Shown piece by piece: positions 1 through 7,800 of a stretch of 12,611 nt of DNA. The position numbers and the translations under genes were made by a program. Numbering within the stretch: position 1 is the first letter of the stretch; the number at the start of each line of letters is the position of its first letter. The notes under the pieces were generated by a model, which saw nothing but the letters and a program-made list of their open reading frames with translations, had not been told where the DNA came from and did no database searches. This stretch comes from Euryarchaeota archaeon UBA124. Lineage in GTDB: Archaea > Thermoplasmatota > Poseidoniia > Poseidoniales > Poseidoniaceae. Where the stretch lies: positions 1-12,611 of the forward strand of contig DAPT01000006.1 in NCBI GenBank assembly GCA_002502215.1, written 5' to 3'.

Positions 1-1
1 G

Positions 2-244
2 GGATACGGTAGTTTACCTGTATGTATGGCAAAAACACAGTACTCATTCTCACATGATGCTGGTTTGCTTGGTGCTCCCTCTGGATTTGATTTGCCTGTT
101 CGAGAGTTCAGGTTGAATGCTGGTGCTGGATTTGTGGTCGCAATCCTTGGCTCGATGATGACCATGCCGGGTCTTCCAAAGCGACCAGCAGCAAGCGATA
201 TGGATATGGACGTGGACGGGAATCTGAAGGGTGTCTTCGGGTGA
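2..244 (+). CDS. fhs: Formate-tetrahydrofolate ligase, C-terminal 80 residues (5' partial)
   Basis: This is the 3' end of a gene entering from the left edge; its frame is open from base 2 and stops with TGA at 242-244. The visible protein begins GYGSLPVCMAKTQYSFS and contains SAGAGF-like (NAGAGF), MTMPGLPKRPAA and a final DGNLKGVFG. These match the conserved C-terminus of formyltetrahydrofolate synthetase. The full enzyme is normally about 550 residues and makes 10-formyl-THF from formate, THF and ATP in cytosolic one-carbon metabolism. The N-terminal ATP-binding part is outside the window. The ATG at 26 is an internal methionine, not the start, because the conserved residues just before it are in frame. 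pelA begins 6 bases after the stop, which suggests co-transcription. The family assignment is strong; the function of the whole enzyme is inferred. Confidence 0.93.
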   Translation, partial: GYGSLPVCMAKTQYSFSHDAGLLGAPSGFDLPVREFRLNAGAGFVVAILGSMMTMPGLPKRPAASDMDMDVDGNLKGVFG

Positions 245-250
245 ACATCG

Positions 251-1315
251 ATGCGCATACTCAAACAGACCGAGAACCATTGGAAACTTCGGATTGAATC
301 TGAAGATGACCTATGGGTTCTTGCTCGGCTGGCTTCACCAAGTCGACATCTGGCGATGCTTGGGGAGCGTAGAGACACGACAACCGCTGAATCTGGCTTG
401 CGTGCAAAAGCAGCTGAGCGGAAAAGAATGTGGATTGAACTAAGAGTTCAAACAACTGAGTACCAATCCTATTCTGATACGTTAAGGGTCCATGGCATTA
501 TTGAGCAGGCACCAATAGATATTGGATCCCATCACACACATATGATTGAGGTCGGTGACGAAATCGAATTGACAACACCGGACATCTTTCCGAGTTTCGA
601 CCATGCATTGTTGAAAGATGCGGTTGATTCCTGGAACAAAAGCAATGTTTCACTCATTGTTGTTGAAAACGACGAGATTGTTTTGTTTGAAATCACACCT
701 CGAGGACTGCGTGAGGGCGCAACCTGGACTATGCGCGGAGGTGGTAAGCGTGGTGACGCGCGAACCAGTGAAACAGTCGCTCAGTCTTTTCTAAAACAGG
801 TGAGTAAAGAGATTCTTGCCGCAACCAGCACAGAATTACCTATGATCTTGTGCGGACCAGGGCATGCCAGAGAGAAACTCAAATCCGTTATTCTTGAAGT
901 CGATATGAATCGTAATTTACGATCGATTGGGACCTCTATGGCTGGCCGTGCAGGAGCAAATGAGGTCATACGTGAAGGGTTAGCAAACGATTTCCTCGAA
1001 AATTATGCGATTCATAAAGAGATTCAATTGCTCGAGGAAGTATGGACGCGAATCAGTTCAAATGGAGCCGTTGCATATGGAGAACAATCGCTTGTTCGGG
1101 CAATGGCTGAGGGGGCGATTGAAACATTACTTGTTGCAGTCGATTTATTGCGGGATGAGCAAACAGAACTTGATGGCAAGTTGCTTCAGGATTGGGTACG
1201 GGGCTTGGATGATATTGGGGGAAATCTTGTCCAATGCTCAGTGGACCACGATGCAGGTGAGCAACTTCTCGGATTCGGTGGCGTGGTTGCATTGCTTCGA
1301 TACAAAATGGTGTAG
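251..1315 (+). CDS. pelA: Pelota (Dom34) homolog, ribosome rescue factor
   Basis: The 354-residue protein has the usual length of archaeal Pelota and its three eRF1-like domains. An N-terminal Sm-like domain starts MRILKQTENHWKLRIESEDD (residues 1 to about 130). The central domain (about 131-255) contains SLIVVENDEIVLFEI and the GGGKRGDAR loop. The C-terminal domain (about 256-354) has AMAEGAIETLLVAVDLL and ends GFGGVVALLRYKMV. As expected for Pelota, the central domain has no GGQ peptide-release motif. In archaea Pelota works with aEF1A and ABCE1 to split stalled ribosomes in the cytoplasm. The start at 251 is chosen because the family begins with MRIL at this point. There is no clear Shine-Dalgarno sequence. 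The gene lies 6 bases after fhs and 3 bases before the next small gene, so it is probably part of an operon. Confidence 0.95.
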   Translation: MRILKQTENHWKLRIESEDDLWVLARLASPSRHLAMLGERRDTTTAESGLRAKAAERKRMWIELRVQTTEYQSYSDTLRVHGIIEQAPIDIGSHHTHMIEVGDEIELTTPDIFPSFDHALLKDAVDSWNKSNVSLIVVENDEIVLFEITPRGLREGATWTMRGGGKRGDARTSETVAQSFLKQVSKEILAATSTELPMILCGPGHAREKLKSVILEVDMNRNLRSIGTSMAGRAGANEVIREGLANDFLENYAIHKEIQLLEEVWTRISSNGAVAYGEQSLVRAMAEGAIETLLVAVDLLRDEQTELDGKLLQDWVRGLDDIGGNLVQCSVDHDAGEQLLGFGGVVALLRYKMV

Positions 1316-1318
1316 TGC

Positions 1319-1624
1319 ATGAAAATCATTCGCTTCTCTGAACTTGGTGAAAACGTCCGTGATACGATGGCTGGGGCGAGATGGATTCTATTGGACCAAG
1401 ATGACATCCAACATGCGCTTTCAGCACTGATGTTTGCTGAACTTGATGGCGTGTTGGTTGCAGTTGATCATCGTAAATCAAAACCTGATGACGGTTTGTG
1501 GCGTCGTGCAGTCCATTTACTGCTTGTTGCAGGAAATGAAAATGCTGAAGAAATCCAGCATAGAAGCGGGATTACGAAGGTCATATCATGTGACGTATCG
1601 TCAATTGAAGAACACATATGGTAA
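1319..1624 (+). CDS. Hypothetical protein of 101 residues, downstream of pelA
   Basis: I do not recognise a family. The ATG lies only 3 bases after the pelA stop codon, in the same direction, so it is probably co-transcribed and perhaps translationally coupled. The protein reads MKIIRFSELGENVRDTMAGA at the start and ends VSSIEEHIW. It looks soluble: no signal peptide and no membrane segment are visible, although a hydrophobic strand-helix stretch (LDGVLVAVDH, then AVHLLLVAGN) suggests an alternating alpha/beta fold. It has one cysteine. The stop codon TAA at 1622-1624 directly touches the 3' end of the convergent tRNA gene. The coding call rests on the tight packing behind pelA and on a composition like its neighbours; role unknown. 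Confidence 0.7.
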   Translation: MKIIRFSELGENVRDTMAGARWILLDQDDIQHALSALMFAELDGVLVAVDHRKSKPDDGLWRRAVHLLLVAGNENAEEIQHRSGITKVISCDVSSIEEHIW

Positions 1625-1698
1625 TGGGTCCGGAGGGAATTGAACCCTCGATCTTCGCCTTGTAAGGGCGACGTCATAAACCCCTAGACCACAGACCC
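1625..1698 (-). tRNA. tRNA-Val (anticodon TAC)
   Basis: On the minus strand this 74-base stretch folds into a full cloverleaf. The acceptor stem is GGGTCTG with CGGACCC (one T-G pair) and discriminator A. The D arm has GTC/GAC around an AGGGGTTTAT-type loop. The anticodon stem TCGCC/GGCGA closes the loop CTTACAA, giving anticodon TAC, which reads valine GUA codons. A five-base variable loop follows, then the T arm GAGGG, TTCAATT, CCCTC. There is no intron and no encoded CCA: the bases after the discriminator are TTAC. It is transcribed toward the pelA cluster, and its 3' end abuts the stop codon of the 101-residue gene with no spacer. Confidence 0.95.
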
Positions 1699-1757
1699 AA
1701 CTATCCGTCGTTGGTGACGTATTTGAAACGCTTGGCAATGCAATAACCTCAAAACGG
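1699..1757. promoter_or_regulatory. Divergent intergenic spacer with a possible TATA box for tRNA-Val and pncC
   Basis: These 59 bases separate the 5' end of the tRNA (minus strand) from pncC (plus strand), so both promoters must lie here or just inside. Read on the minus strand, TTTCAAATAC (1719-1728) sits about 21-30 bases before the tRNA 5' end, where an archaeal TATA box is expected. The same AT-rich patch is a near-palindrome, CGTATTTGAAACG, about 30 bases before pncC, so it could also serve rightward transcription. No strong ribosome binding site is seen before pncC. The position supports a promoter; the exact box is a guess. Confidence 0.3.
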
Positions 1758-2480
1758 ATGCGTATCCACGAAGGAGCAATGGACGAAGAGGCTCAAGCCG
1801 CTGCGGCCCGTTTGGTTCGCCGTCTCAAGGATGGTTACACCATCACCATCGCAGAATCATGCACTGGGGGATTGCTTGCGAGCACACTCACCGACATTGC
1901 TGGAGCGAGTAAATGGTTCAATCAATCCTGGGTCACATACTCAAATGATGCGAAAATTCGTGAATTGAATGTCGATGACAAAACATTGGAAAAGCGAGGT
2001 GCAGTATCTGCAGAAGTTGCAATCCAAATGGCACAGGGAGCACTCGCAAGAGCAAATGCTGACATTGCAATATCCATAACCGGAATCGCCGGGCCGAGCA
2101 ACGATGGCACCAATAAAAAGGTGGGATATGTTTACGTCGGAATCGCTTCACGTACTTGGGCAATTGCTGAAGCGACCCAAATTGGTGGTAACCGGCAAGA
2201 AAACAAAGAAGGGTTCGTTCATTTCGCCCTCCTTACTGCGATACGACATTGGGATCAAGCTATGGAACTTGCTGAGCAAACACTTCAGAATGAAATAAAA
2301 AGGCGTGAAGAAGAAGCCCGGAAGAGGGCCTTAGAAGAGATTGCTCGAAACCAAAGAGCCGATGCTGCTGCTCGTTCTGCGGAATGGCAAGCGCAATCTT
2401 GGTCCGATAAATCGAGCATTCCCTCCGATGCCAATCTTGGAACCGACGTTGAATGGTCGGGTGACTCAGGAAACGAATGA
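1758..2480 (+). CDS. pncC: NMN amidase, CinA C-terminal domain family, with charged C-terminal extension
   Basis: Residues about 10-172 form a CinA C-terminal domain. The nucleophile-containing motif IAESCTGGLLA has the serine at residue 34. It is followed by WVTYSNDAK with a lysine at 66, RGAVSAEVA, and SITGIAGPSNDG leading into KKVGYVYVG. In bacteria this family hydrolyses nicotinamide mononucleotide to nicotinate mononucleotide and ammonia for NAD recycling; the protein is cytosolic. The large N-terminal domain found in full CinA is absent, as in stand-alone PncC. Beyond the domain, about 70 residues (173-240) form a highly charged helix rich in E, R and A, then an acidic low-complexity tail. 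The ATG at 1779 (MDEEA) fits the usual family length better than the ATG at 1758 and is a good alternative start. The DP1 gene follows on the same strand. Confidence 0.88.
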   Translation: MRIHEGAMDEEAQAAAARLVRRLKDGYTITIAESCTGGLLASTLTDIAGASKWFNQSWVTYSNDAKIRELNVDDKTLEKRGAVSAEVAIQMAQGALARANADIAISITGIAGPSNDGTNKKVGYVYVGIASRTWAIAEATQIGGNRQENKEGFVHFALLTAIRHWDQAMELAEQTLQNEIKRREEEARKRALEEIARNQRADAAARSAEWQAQSWSDKSSIPSDANLGTDVEWSGDSGNE

Positions 2481-2494
2481 ACATGAAGCCTTTT

Positions 2495-2508
2495 GGAGGG
2501 TCGCCTCC
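2495..2508 (+). promoter_or_regulatory. GGAGG-containing hairpin upstream of the DP1 start
   Basis: GGAGG (2495-2499) and CCTCC (2504-2508) can pair around a GTCG loop, between the pncC stop and the probable DP1 ATG at 2520. GGAGG is the archaeal Shine-Dalgarno core. It lies 20 bases before the ATG, which is too far, but 10 bases before an in-frame TTG at 2511. The site may bind the ribosome or hide in the hairpin; neither is shown. Confidence 0.25.
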
Positions 2509-2519
2509 CATTGTCATTC

Positions 2520-4100
2520 ATGACTGCGGAATGGGGTATGATTTCGCAGGAATTGATGAAACGAGGAATCCTTGTTACGACCGGTGTCAAGGAAAGGTTA
2601 CTCACCCTTCGCAATCCCTTCAAAGTACTTGATCAAGGAGAAAAAATTGGATTTGAAAGAGGAATGCTTTCCATCGATGTTCTCAATGAACTGGTTGATT
2701 TGGCCGGCAATTCAGCCTCAAATGAAGCTGAAAAAATTCGTCAACCTATTGGTCGAACAATCGCCCCAGTAAACGAACCGGAGCCTGTCAATATTCAATA
2801 CAGAAACAATCTCCCTGACTGGAGTGAAAAAGACTTCTCTGGGATGGCTACCGATGTTGATAATGACATCCTCATTCATTACGACATCACTGGCAACAGC
2901 ACAACAGAAGGAAAGATGGGTCACATTCAAGCATGTTTTAATGACCGTTTGGAAAGCATACGTAAGATGATCGTGAAAAATTCAAGACTTCCAAGAAAAC
3001 CCCAAGAAATCGGGCGATTGAACATCGAATATCAACGGTATCAAGGGTATGAAAATCTCGCAGTTGCAATTGGTCTTGTTAATGACCCACGCCACACAAA
3101 AAATGGACACTTGATGTTTGGACTTGAAGATGAAACAGGTGAGATGAACTGTTTGTTAACAATACGTCAAGGAGATGACAGGGATCGTATGCATGAACAA
3201 GTCGTTGAAGCCGGGTTGATGCCGGATGATGTTCTTGGCGTCAGTGGTTCGTTCTCCCAAACCGGCGACATATTTTATGTGGATGACTTGTTCTTCCCAA
3301 TGAAAGATCGACATGACAAAAAAAGCGCAGACGTCGGTGTAAGTGTTGCTTTCCTATCAGATATTCACGTTGGCTCAAAGACATTTCTTGAAGCACAGTG
3401 GCACAAAATGGTGCGATGGTTCCACACCGATCCGCTTGCAAAGACGATTAAATATCTAATTTTGAGTGGTGATTGTGTCGATGGAGTAGGGATTTACCCT
3501 GGCCAAGATAAAGAGCTCGCGATTCCAGATCTATTCGGGCAGTACAGTGAATTTGCACGTCTTTTGGAGTTGTTGCCGGATTGGGTCGAATGCATAATGT
3601 TACCAGGGAATCACGATGCTGTACGGCCAGCTGAACCTCAACCTACCTTTGAGAAGGATATTCAACAAGATTACAACAAAACCACGTTTGTTGGGAATCC
3701 TTGTGATTTTTCCCTTCACGATGTTCGTTTGCTCTCATACCATGGAAAGTCGATCGATGATTTTGTAGCAGGCCTACGCACGGTAACGTATTCCGAACCG
3801 GTGGAAGCTATGCGTCAGATGCTAAGAAGACGACATTTAGCCCCACAATGGGGGGGTAAAACACCGTTATCACCAGAACTTGAAGATGGCCTTGTCATTC
3901 GCGAGGTACCGGACATCTTTGTCACTGGTCACGTCCATGGCCATGCATGCTTGGATTTCAGGGGAACAACACTGGTCTGTTCTTCTACTTGGCAAGATCA
4001 AACTTCGTACCAAAAGATGCTTGGTTTCCAACCAAAGCCGTGTATGCTGACAATTGTAAATCTTCAGTCACACAAATCGACTTCAATTCCCTTCGCTTGA
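2520..4100 (+). CDS. polB: DNA polymerase D small subunit (DP1), 3'-5' proofreading exonuclease
   Basis: The 526-residue protein carries the metallophosphoesterase signature of the PolD small subunit. An OB-fold region spans about residues 165-260 (GYENLAVAIGLVNDPR, GLEDETGEMNCLL). The phosphoesterase domain (about 275-515) shows all the metal-binding motifs in order: SDIHVGS (D281, H283), LSGDCVDGVGIYPGQ (D318), LPGNHD (N364, H365), SYHGKS (H408) and TGHVHGH (H471, H473). In archaea DP1 pairs with the DP2 catalytic subunit for replication and proofreads through Mre11-like nuclease activity; the intact motifs suggest an active nuclease. It is somewhat shorter than thermococcal DP1 (about 620 residues), mostly in the N-terminal region. 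The frame is open from a TTG at 2493, but ATG 2520 is preferred; TTG 2511 has a better spaced GGAGG. The 3' end overlaps the convergent phosphatase gene by 18 bases. DP2 is not in the window. Confidence 0.94.
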   Translation: MTAEWGMISQELMKRGILVTTGVKERLLTLRNPFKVLDQGEKIGFERGMLSIDVLNELVDLAGNSASNEAEKIRQPIGRTIAPVNEPEPVNIQYRNNLPDWSEKDFSGMATDVDNDILIHYDITGNSTTEGKMGHIQACFNDRLESIRKMIVKNSRLPRKPQEIGRLNIEYQRYQGYENLAVAIGLVNDPRHTKNGHLMFGLEDETGEMNCLLTIRQGDDRDRMHEQVVEAGLMPDDVLGVSGSFSQTGDIFYVDDLFFPMKDRHDKKSADVGVSVAFLSDIHVGSKTFLEAQWHKMVRWFHTDPLAKTIKYLILSGDCVDGVGIYPGQDKELAIPDLFGQYSEFARLLELLPDWVECIMLPGNHDAVRPAEPQPTFEKDIQQDYNKTTFVGNPCDFSLHDVRLLSYHGKSIDDFVAGLRTVTYSEPVEAMRQMLRRRHLAPQWGGKTPLSPELEDGLVIREVPDIFVTGHVHGHACLDFRGTTLVCSSTWQDQTSYQKMLGFQPKPCMLTIVNLQSHKSTSIPFA

Positions 4101-4763
4101 AGGAAAATGAATGTAATCAAGAATCCTCGATAGGTCTCTTTCGGTTACAATAGGCACATCTGCTTTGGTAAATGCTTCGAGAGAGGATTCTCTACTTGGG
4201 TTAAATCCAATGAAGTGGCTTCCGTCGATCATCATGGAGAGGTCCATTTCTGAATCTCCAACGGAGACGATTTCATCTGCCGCAAACCCATGCATCTGAA
4301 TCAGACGGCTAATGACATCGCCTTTTCCACTGGCATGGAGACGGCAGACGCCATCATCGGACAAGTATCCATCTTTATCGAACTCAAATCCATTTGCAAT
4401 CCAATCGTCAACATTTAGCATAGCCGCTATGCTGCTAACAAAGAGATCAACACCTGCGCTTACAATTGCAACATAGATGCCTGCATCTTGTAGTTGTTGC
4501 ACTGTTTCACGAGCGCCTTTCATCAAGCCTATTCCAGAATACATTCGAAACAGTTCATCTTCATGAATGGGGTTTCGAATTGCTTTCCACATAGCGATGT
4601 CCGATCGCATGAATTCAACATCGGAGATTTCACCAGCAATAAATCGTGAAAGATTCTTGCTGTTGTCCGTTCCAAATCCATCGTGCAATGTTTTCCAAGA
4701 GCTTACAGAGTCAACGAGGACTCCATCGCAATCAAATACAACACATCGGCAAACGCTGACCAT
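4083..4763 (-). CDS. HAD-superfamily phosphatase, phosphoserine phosphatase-like
   Basis: The 226-residue protein has the four HAD motifs. Motif I is VFDCDGVLVDS, with the nucleophile D11 and acid D13. Motif II is the serine in IVSAG (S102). Motif III is the lysine in SGKGDVI (K147). Motif IV is VGDSEMDLSM (D170, D174). The helical cap between motif I and motif II (about residues 20-80), the KGDV motif and the length all resemble the SerB branch, which releases phosphate from phosphoserine in serine synthesis. Other small phosphorylated substrates are possible, so no gene symbol is given. It is soluble with no signal peptide. It converges on DP1 and overlaps its last 18 bases. It lies 109 bases downstream of the giant surface gene on the same strand, with a stem-loop between them, so it may have its own promoter. 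The spacer shows no clear ribosome binding site. Confidence 0.85.
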   Translation of the reverse strand: MVSVCRCVVFDCDGVLVDSVSSWKTLHDGFGTDNSKNLSRFIAGEISDVEFMRSDIAMWKAIRNPIHEDELFRMYSGIGLMKGARETVQQLQDAGIYVAIVSAGVDLFVSSIAAMLNVDDWIANGFEFDKDGYLSDDGVCRLHASGKGDVISRLIQMHGFAADEIVSVGDSEMDLSMMIDGSHFIGFNPSRESSLEAFTKADVPIVTERDLSRILDYIHFPSSEGN

Positions 4764-4815
4764 GTCCTACCCTAGCAATTCCTGCTTGAAAGCATTCGCA
4801 TTGGCACCAGAAGAT

Positions 4816-4845
4816 TGGGCCGGCGGCTGTGAGGCCACCGGCCCA
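4816..4845 (-). terminator. GC-rich stem-loop after the giant surface gene (possible transcript end)
   Basis: Perfect 8-base arms TGGGCCGG (4816-4823) and CCGGCCCA (4838-4845) enclose 14 bases. Inside, after one mismatch, GGC/GCC can add three more pairs around a 6-base loop. It begins 27 bases after the TGA (4873-4875) of the giant gene, in the 109-base gap before the phosphatase gene. No T-run follows on the minus strand, so it is not a textbook intrinsic terminator. It may mark or protect the 3' end of a long mRNA. Confidence 0.45.
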
Positions 4846-4872
4846 TCAACTGTTCTCAGTCGTAACTGAACT

Positions 4873-7800
4873 TCAGACGATCTTGTTGAACTCAAGGTCT
4901 TGGTATGTCTTGATGACAGACCCTTCGCCTGGTCCTGGTTGGTAGGTGATACGGATTGTTGCATCCGTAAGCGACTGACCATCAGGGGCATGAGTTCGTA
5001 CGAAGATTTGGTCACCGATTCCGAAGGTAGATTCCTTGAAGCTACCTTGGTCCTCGACCTTGTCAACGAAGGTTACAAACGCATCGCTGTTCGCTGGATT
5101 GAATCCATAAACATTGCTTGTGTTTGAGAGCAACGTTTCGTATGAAGTTCGAACACCCTCTGTGTTGGTGTAGAGGACTGTTATGGTAACAGCCGCTGTA
5201 GCCAACTCAGCTTCGGTTTGATCAACTGTGATTGCCCAGTATCCTTCTGCAGTACCAAGTTTCTCGTTCTCGATGTCAAAGGTGACTCGAGGCACGCCCA
5301 ACTTACCGGTCTCTGCGAGAGAAGAGGCCCAGACGTAGATAACACCGGAAAGGACGACAGTGATAGCAACCATCAAGATGGTAGCAATAACTGGGCTGAC
5401 AGCCATTTCGTCTTCAACGATGCGTCGGGTATCTTCTTCTTCTCCGTCTTCCTCTTCACGGCGACTTGCCATTGCGAGTGCAGTGACGAAGAAACCAGCG
5501 AGGGCTACGACGACGAGACTTGGTGCGAACGATGGAACAGATCCAATTCCGCCACCGAGTTGAACAACGGATGGAAGTTTGTCTCCACTGCTGAGGAAGT
5601 CCTCAGACGGCTTGTTCACGTGGTTGCAGGCGGTTGGGATTCCAGCGTCACTACCGACAGCGGAAGCCTCGGAGAACATGACGTTGTTACACCAGTCACT
5701 GTCTTGGAGAAGTGGTCGGCGTTGCGACTCCTTCAATCCATCATCACCGTATGCACCAGGCTTGGACCATTGGTCACCAACAACACCGCCACCGTAGTTG
5801 ATGTGAGATGTTGGATCATCGGTCTGGAACCGCTGTGCAGGTGCCTTCGACATGTCACACTCTTCATCGAGACAGGTGAGGACATCCATCTCAACCCAGA
5901 TGTACGGTGTGTCACCATTGCCGTTGTCGACGATGTAGACGTACTCTTGGATGGTAATGGTCTGACCCCATTCTGGTGGTGTGACGTACATGACGTTCTC
6001 AGCTTCACCATGGCCTCCACTCGTGTGGAAGGTTACGGCCAACATGTGGTCGTAGGTGTATGGGCCTTGATCGCCACCAGCTCCGACGTCAACCTCAACA
6101 GGCACGTAAGTGCCTGTGAGAACGTTGTCGATGCCTTGGAAGTCGAATCCGACGACGTCATCGAGGAAGTAGTCAGCGACGAGTTCTCGTACGTTCTCAA
6201 CACGAACACCAATCTCTTGCGTTGCTACACCTTGTTGGTAGTTGGCAATCGGCATGAGTGATTGGTCGTAGTTCGGTACGTAGTTCGGTGCAGTCAATGT
6301 ATCCTTGAGGACAAGGCGGATTTGACAGAAGTCCGATCCACTTGGTCCAATCTGATGGATACCGTTGTTGTTCAAGTAGTCAATTTCCCAAGCGTTAGCA
6401 GTGGTTGTTGCATCAGGTACGAGTGTGAATACAAGGTTGTCTCCAACAATCTCTGTACTGAAGTAGTTCTCGTAGGTACACTGGTCGGTTGATTCAACAG
6501 TCCATGTCAAGTCAGCAGCGTTGTGGTCAACGTCGTACTTTACCGCAGATAGGTCGTATGTGAGGTTGTTTGCGTTGGTGTCATCTTCCATGAGGCTGAT
6601 GGACCATGGAGCTACTGGAGTAGATCCGTTTGCCGCAGTAACAACTGCACCGGACGTAACGTCCCAGTCGACGACGACTGGAGCGTCGTTCACTGGGCTG
6701 ACTGAGAAGTCAACCGTGTATGGGTCTGCGTCTTGGTTTTCTGCACCATCATCACTGAGTGTGAGTGTGACCGTACAGGTTCCACCGAGTTCGTTTGCGG
6801 TGTTCTCTGTAATCGTCAACTCATTGTTGGTGACCGATACGCCGAATGCGATACATTCGGTTGGTACGGATGCACCCCAAGTGTAGACTTGTCGAACAGG
6901 GCTCTGCTCGTTGTCCATATCACGGATGTACGACTTGCTTGCGTTCGAGATGTCTCCAAGGAACTTGGATACACTGCCGAATCCTTCAGGAACGATGTTC
7001 GTGTAAGATCCGTCATCGACGAAGACTGGCATACAATCAGCACGCTCTGTGTTACAGATATCTGGCTTGTCGTTGATGTTGTTGACGGTCAAGGTCATGT
7101 TCTTTGTGTCAGTCAAGCCGTGGCTGTCTGTAACAATGAACTCGAACTCAACAGTACCGAATTGATCATCGAGCGGTGTGATGGTAACAGTCTGACCGTT
7201 CTGGTTCCAATCGACCAATACATTGCTGTGTGCAACGGTTGTTCCTTCTGTGACAGTCCATGTGAGAGTTGCCTCTTCATCTTGGACATCGTCAGCGAGG
7301 TCGGTCAAGGAGATGACATATGCTTCACTGTCTTCGTCAATTGCATCATCTGCGAGAGCAGCCTGGATTTCAGGACATGCTCGCTTGATGTCGACGGTGA
7401 GCTCTTGGTTGGTCGCCATCGAAACAGCGTCAACAGTTGCCCAGTCATATGCACAGTCTGCCTTGGTCTTGATCATCACATCGTAGTCCTTTGCAGGTCC
7501 TGCGCTGGTGGTACCCTTGTAGGTACGGTAGACAAGAACTTCATCGCTGATGCTTCCTGTTTCCAAGTCACCGTGAGTTGTCTCGAGAGAGATGTACTCA
7601 GCAAGTGTTTGGACACCGGTCGTTACGGTCTGAGTTGGGTGAACAGTTTGGATGTTGGCTTGTCCGTCTTGGACGACTGCAACAATGTTCACTTCATCAG
7701 GTGTTCCACCAATTCGGCTGAATGGGATAGCGATTTCAAAGAAACCAGCGGTTGTTGTTCCCAAGTCAGCGTCGACAGCATCTGTGGACAAGGAGCTAGC

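Noticed and set aside
231..443. Plus-strand 70-codon frame at the fhs-pelA junction
   Set aside because: It overlaps pelA out of frame. The pelA frame matches the family from its first residues.
4767..5066. Minus-strand 99-codon frame crossing the end of the giant gene
   Set aside because: It is out of frame with the pilin coding sequence that it overlaps, and its sequence is a low-complexity S/R/T mix without motifs.
5218..6261. Plus-strand open frame of 347 codons opposite the giant gene
   Set aside because: Its translation is rich in V, C and S with no domain pattern. This is what the reverse complement of D-, T- and N-rich codons gives. The minus-strand frame has clear domains throughout.
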